From assembly GCA_005223375.1 (NCBI GenBank), contig RXOD01006529.1, forward strand, positions 1 through 10,067: a DNA stretch of 10,067 bases. Reading direction: 5' to 3'. Origin of the DNA: Amoebophrya sp. AT5.2 (Eukaryota > Sar > Dinophyceae > Syndiniales > Amoebophryaceae). The stretch's first letter is position 1; every line of letters begins with the position of its first letter. Below are positions 6,539 through 10,067 of this stretch, piece by piece. The translations under genes were made by a program, and so were the position numbers. A model generated the notes under the pieces. The model made no database searches. It was not told the DNA's origin and saw nothing but the letters and a program-made list of their open reading frames with translations.

Positions 6539-9390
6539 CTTAAAAGGTGGTCCTCCTCCGCTTTCACCAGAGCGTTCTGCAGCTCCGCCCTCAGCTTCCC
6601 CACCTCCTTCTCAGCTTTCCTACATTTGATCGTGAGCTCCTGCTTCTGGAGAATCTCTTGCCGCTGGAGCGACTCGACCTCCCACTGCGCTTCCTGGAGA
6701 GACTGCAACTGCCGTTCGGCGACCGACAACCTGTGAGGAGAATCCAGGTTGCGTTCTGAAGTGAGCCGATGAGAGGCAGTCGCTGTACATGGTACTTGTA
6801 CTTCTCTCGAGCAGATCAGGACACAGCAGCAACTACGATCGAACACAAGTATTTGAATCTATACCCCGCCCGCAGTTCCGCATTGTCCTCCGCCATTTTT
6901 TCGCCTTTCGCCCTCAGACCCTCTTTCTCTTCCGCCAAGCCCTCCTTTTCTCCCTTCAACAGCCCCACTTCGTGCTCTAAACGAGCAATTTTCGTGTCGT
7001 ATTCGACTCTGATATTCTCTTCTTCGTCTCGCCAGTCCGATTCAAACGTGTTCGTTAGCTGCTGCACGAGCTCCTTCAGCTTCTGCTGCTGCAGTTCCTC
7101 CACTTTTCTTAACTCCGCCTGCAGCTTGTCGGTGAACCCCTGCTCCAGTTTCTTGCACTTCTCTTTCTGCTCGAGCAACTCCTCTAACAACATTTTCTCC
7201 AGCCCGTCCTTCGCCTCCTTCAGTGCGGAAATTTCTCCTCGGTGTCTTGCCTCCAGTGCGGAAATTTCGCTTCCGAGTAGTTCAGGAGCGGCGGCGGCAT
7301 CGCTCAAGCCCCTGCAACCGGCGCCCGACGCAGCGACCATCTGCAGGCTCATTTTTCGCGCGTCCTCCAGCTCTTCGCGGAGCGCCTCGGCCTTCACCTC
7401 TTCGATTTCTTTTTCGCGCTCTTTCGCCTCCAGGGCCGCCTCCCTGTCGGCGAGCTGTAGCTCTAGGTCCTCCATCTTCGCTTCGAGCTTGTCGTACTGC
7501 TCGCGCGGCAGAAATTTCGTGATCTGGTCGCACTCCACTTTTTGGAGCTCGGTCTTCAGCTGCGCCTGCTGGACGAGCAGCCGCAGGTGCTCCTGTTCCT
7601 TGTCCTCCAAAACCTGGCGTTGAAGATCGTCAATTGGCATATGACATTCACCATTACGCTACAACGTCACCGTCACTCACTCAGGCAGTCCAGGTAACAC
7701 TAGAATGGTTTCCGCAGGAAACAAATTGATACGAAATCTTCATTTTCGTAGGCTTAATCTTCGAATTCGCGCGACAATTCTACCTGGTCGCGTTCTTCTG
7801 CTTCCCGCTGCAGCTGTACGATTTCGCGGTCGCGCGTTGCAACCTTGGCCTCGAACAGCTTGAGGTTGTGTTCCATCTCCCCCCGCAGACCCTTCATTTC
7901 TTGCTTCAAATCCTGGCACAGCGTGTTCTCGACCTGCCCCTGCAAAAAGCCGTCCTTGTACTGGCTGTGGAAGTGGAGCGATGTATTATCAAAAGGGGCT
8001 TCATCATGATCATGCTTTTTCCATCAGCATAAAAGTCTGAAGATTCTGAAGCAGCAGCTCATAGAAGAAAGTATACTAGATAGAAGTATACTTGCTTTCA
8101 TCCGTCTTCGCCGCGAGCGCATCCCGTAGGCGTTTGATTTCGTCGGCACTGGATTTTTCCCGCTCCTTTGAGTGTGACAGCTGCGCTTTTACAAACGCCA
8201 GAAGTCCTGCCTGCCGCTCGATCTCGTGCAGGAGCGCCTCATCCCCTTGCTCGTTGTCGTCAGACTTTTCACTTTCGTCATCTACGAAACGCTCTTGCGG
8301 TTGCGCTTGTGCGCGCGTCGGGCACCCTGCTGAAATCGGACGCTCGAATCTACTTCTTGTGCTTGTTCTTCCCGGCACCATCGTTCCTCCCATGTGTCGA
8401 AACGCGGCTCCAAAATTGCAATTCAGCTCCCGGCTATAGCGGTTTGTTGGAGTGCTGCGCGCAGACATGGAGCTTGCTGCTCGGCCGTCTCCCCGCGCCG
8501 AGAATCGTGTCGTTGACGAGAGCCGTTCCAGGTTTATGGGGCTCTTTTTGATGAAGCCATGCTGCATGAAGGCTGGCAACCGCGCCCCCAACGCCGCGGC
8601 ACTTCTCGACGCACTCGCTTGCAGTTCCTCTTCCGTTTCGTGCGCTGCCTGGTCACCCACCGCAGCTGCAGCCACGCCGCTTGACGCTCGTCGGGATTCG
8701 CCCACGTTCGCCGCGTCAGCACGCGTTTCGTCGTCGTCTTCAGCGATCAGCGCGTCCGCCTCACGCAACGCTTGCTCGATCTCTAGATCGCCCTGACAAT
8801 CGCTGATTTCGGCCCGCATCTGCTCCAGCTGCGCCTTCAAGTGTGCATTCTCGGTGCCCGTCAGGGATTTTGGCTGCGACGGGCAATCGAGCGCCGCCTT
8901 CGCATTGGCAACGAAGGCCTCCCGGTGCGCGGCCTGTTCCTGAAGAGAAGTGCTGCTGGCTTGCAGCTGCGCAGGAGCTTTCTTCCCAGCAGCCGTTTGC
9001 TGCTCGTCATCGTCATCCGACGCTCCGCCCGGATCCGCTCGGAGCAATGACAACGACTTGCGCGCCGACTCACGGTCCTGGGAAGCGTCAGAGGCGGGAG
9101 CCTGTGCGTGCATGGTTTTGAATGGCACCGATACGGGGGTCGTCTGAAACGATATTTGAAAGAAGAAAAGGATTGCGACATACACAGTAGTACGTCAATA
9201 GTACCCCCATCTCCATTGTGTACTGGTTTTGCATTGCTTCGAGCTTGAGGCGCCACGACGGACTCCCGATCGCCGGGGAAGGCAGCTTTGGAGGCAGGCC
9301 GCCGCTGCTGAGCCCAGTGGAGGGGGTGCGAGCATGCTTCCGCGGCGTCGCGGCCGAGACGCCATACACATCAGACGGGAACTCGGTCAT
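6529..9390 (-). CDS. Gene C: multi-exon coiled-coil scaffold protein, about 804 aa
   Basis: Exons: 9390-9205, 9143-8092, 7964-7784, 7658-6865 and 6730-6529 (TAA). Each junction is phase-compatible and every exon except the first continues the same kind of coil. The ATG at 9390 follows an in-frame TAA with no earlier ATG. Residues 1-72 are basic and S/T-P-rich (ATPRKH, RTPSTG, SPAIGSP). A short coil lies at about 156-198 and an Arg/Ser-rich basic linker at about 251-348 (SARSTPTNR, GRTSTRSRFERP). An almost continuous coiled coil runs from about 361 to the end, broken near 577-602 by an Ala/Gly-rich hinge. The pattern (basic linker plus long coil, no signal peptide, no motor or enzyme motif) suits a cytoskeletal, basal-body or vesicle-tether scaffold; I cannot name a family. 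The end is uncertain: the TAA at 6531-6529 overlaps AATAAA, or splicing at 6538 could add the exon at 6117-6049. The exon 4 start could also be 7613 instead of 7658. Confidence 0.75.
6731..6864 (-). other. Gene C intron 4 (134 bp, phase 2)
   Basis: Donor GCGGG|GTATAG, acceptor CTCACAG|G. Joining gives AELRAG then LSVAERQLQ, so the coiled coil continues. Read through, the frame leaves coil composition at once and stops after 15 residues. Confidence 0.75.
7221..7268 (-). repeat. 33-bp-spaced direct repeat encoding a duplicated hendecad
   Basis: The 15-mer CAGTGCGGAAATTTC occurs at 7221-7235 and 7254-7268, exactly 33 bp apart. In gene C it encodes SEISALEARHR followed by GEISALKEAKD (residues about 603-624), an 11-residue tandem duplication at the start of the distal coil. 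Spacing of exactly 11 codons preserves the coiled-coil phase. Confidence 0.85.
7659..7783 (-). other. Gene C intron 3 (125 bp, phase 0)
   Basis: The donor is GACCAG|GTAGAA. The preferred acceptor is GTTGTAG|CGT, giving EERDQ-RNGECHMPIDDLQ. The alternative CGCCAG|GTT (exon from 7613) is also phase 0 and gives EERDQ-VLEDKEQEH. Exon 3 read through stops within nine residues. The 125-bp option matches the length of the neighbouring introns. Confidence 0.6.
7965..8091 (-). other. Gene C intron 2 (127 bp, phase 2)
   Basis: The donor is AGCAA|GTATAC and the acceptor TTCCACAG|C, joining AA+C into Asn413 followed by QYKDGFLQ. The first bases carry GTATAC twice, with an in-frame TAG between the copies, so only the first can be a coding donor. 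Confidence 0.75.
9144..9204 (-). other. Gene C intron 1 (61 bp, phase 0)
   Basis: The donor is ATGGGG|GTACTA and the acceptor CGTTTCAG|ACG, with a pyrimidine-rich run (CCTTTTCTTCTTTC) before the AG. It joins YTMEMG to TTPVSVPFK. If it is not spliced, the exon 2 frame would have to start in unlikely coding sequence (MYVAILFFF) or at Met73. Confidence 0.7.
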
Positions 9391-10067
9391 CGTCGAAACG
9401 GTCGGAGCGCGAGTCCCACGTGTACTACTCGCGCAAGATGCAACTTTTTTGATGATTTAGAAACACCCATAAAGTGCTGACGCTCACCGCCAATTCTATG
9501 TGTCGAGTTTTGGAGGGCATTGACATGCAACATTTGCACTCAGTATTCAACGTGTTCAAATACTTTTTCAGAACCAGATGAAAGCCTCAAAACGGAGGCC
9601 AAACGTCTACCCCTACTCTTCGTTTTTTCCATATTTAGATCGATGTGTGTGAAAGCAGCTTCCCATTTGCGTGCAGCTTGCTGTTCGGAGCCATCACTCT
9701 GTAAGGCTTTACCTTTACCTATGTGCCCATTTGACTTCGGCTGTGTCTTCGCTCGGAACAATCAAAGATTGCGCGACGAATGTCGTGCTGCGTGGTCTGC
9801 GCACATTGAAATACTTTTGAGGCAAAGCAGTGTTGATGGCGCGCGTGAGATTGGAAACGCCAGGCACGCACGGGAAAATTTTTTCTCAGGAAAATCTATC
9901 AGCGTCTTCGTCTCCGTTATTGAATGACAAGGGAAGCCGAGCGCCATAAGGCAAAGGCTGCCGGGGGCGTAGTTCTTTCGCACTCTCTCAAGCTTGTTCT
10001 CGGGCCGCGCGAGCAGTACGAACCCCGTCACTCCTGATCATCAAAACCCGTTGTCTAAATCCTCCGC
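9391..10067. other. Gene C upstream region; no convincing gene
   Basis: This should include the gene C promoter. From 9460 to 9900 it is AT-richer with no protein-like frame on either strand; the longest plus frame (9520-9927) lacks an ATG at its start and looks random. On the minus strand, 10031-9762 is open without an early ATG and could be the last exon of a gene entering from the right, but its composition (several His and Cys, no motif) gives no support. Confidence 0.5.

Noticed and set aside
6769..7623. 284-codon plus-strand Ser/Phe-rich frame
   Set aside because: It is the mirror of the Glu/Lys-rich coiled coil of gene C (GAG/AAG codons read in reverse give CTC/CTT and, shifted, Ser/Phe codons).
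9520..9927. 135-codon plus-strand frame at the right end
   Set aside because: It starts at TTG rather than ATG, its composition looks random, and it lies in AT-rich spacer with no splice or motif support.
9762..10031. 89-codon minus frame as the tail of an upstream gene
   Set aside because: There is no ATG near its start, no motif and no clear acceptor. It is possible as a partial exon, but not strong enough to annotate.
1..10067. CRISPR array, tRNA, rRNA or prokaryotic defence system
   Set aside because: No regularly spaced repeats, cloverleaf-like genes, rRNA cores or prokaryotic gene clusters were seen.

Overview
The window reads as nuclear DNA from a compact-genome eukaryotic microbe. 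The long open frames are broken by short GT-AG introns whose phases match on both sides. There are no bacterial ribosome-binding sites or operons, no rRNA or tRNA was seen, and the proteins are long, low-complexity and coiled-coil rich. All three recognisable genes lie on the minus strand. That one-way layout, together with the repeat-bounded intron described below, would suit an alveolate or dinoflagellate relative, but I cannot fix the lineage from sequence alone.

Layout in transcription order (right to left). (1) 9391-10067 has no convincing gene; it probably holds the upstream region of gene C and perhaps the tail of another gene. (2) Gene C, 9390 to 6529 (or to 6049 with one more exon), has five or six exons. 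It encodes a protein of about 800 residues with an S/T-P-rich basic N-terminus, a basic R/S-rich linker and a long C-terminal coiled coil, typical of a cytoskeletal or scaffold protein. (3) 5480-6048 is a spacer with an 11-pair hairpin. (4) Gene B, 5479 to 3419, is one uninterrupted 686-codon frame with a clear signal peptide and helical segments resembling HEAT/ARM repeats. (5) 2755-3418 is an AT-richer spacer with a (TTTAG)4 tract. (6) Gene A starts near 2754, has one 131-bp intron and runs off the left edge. It is an acidic, disordered-looking protein with a textbook PP1-docking motif (KKRVSF) and several S-P sites, suggesting a phosphatase-regulated, possibly mitotic, scaffold.

No pathway links the three genes. 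Genes A and C could both be cell-division or cytoskeletal scaffolds, but this is inference. The observations most worth checking are the last intron of gene C, bounded almost exactly by an inverted repeat (a candidate introner or MITE-derived intron), the PP1-docking protein, and the signal peptide combined with ARM-like repeats in gene B.
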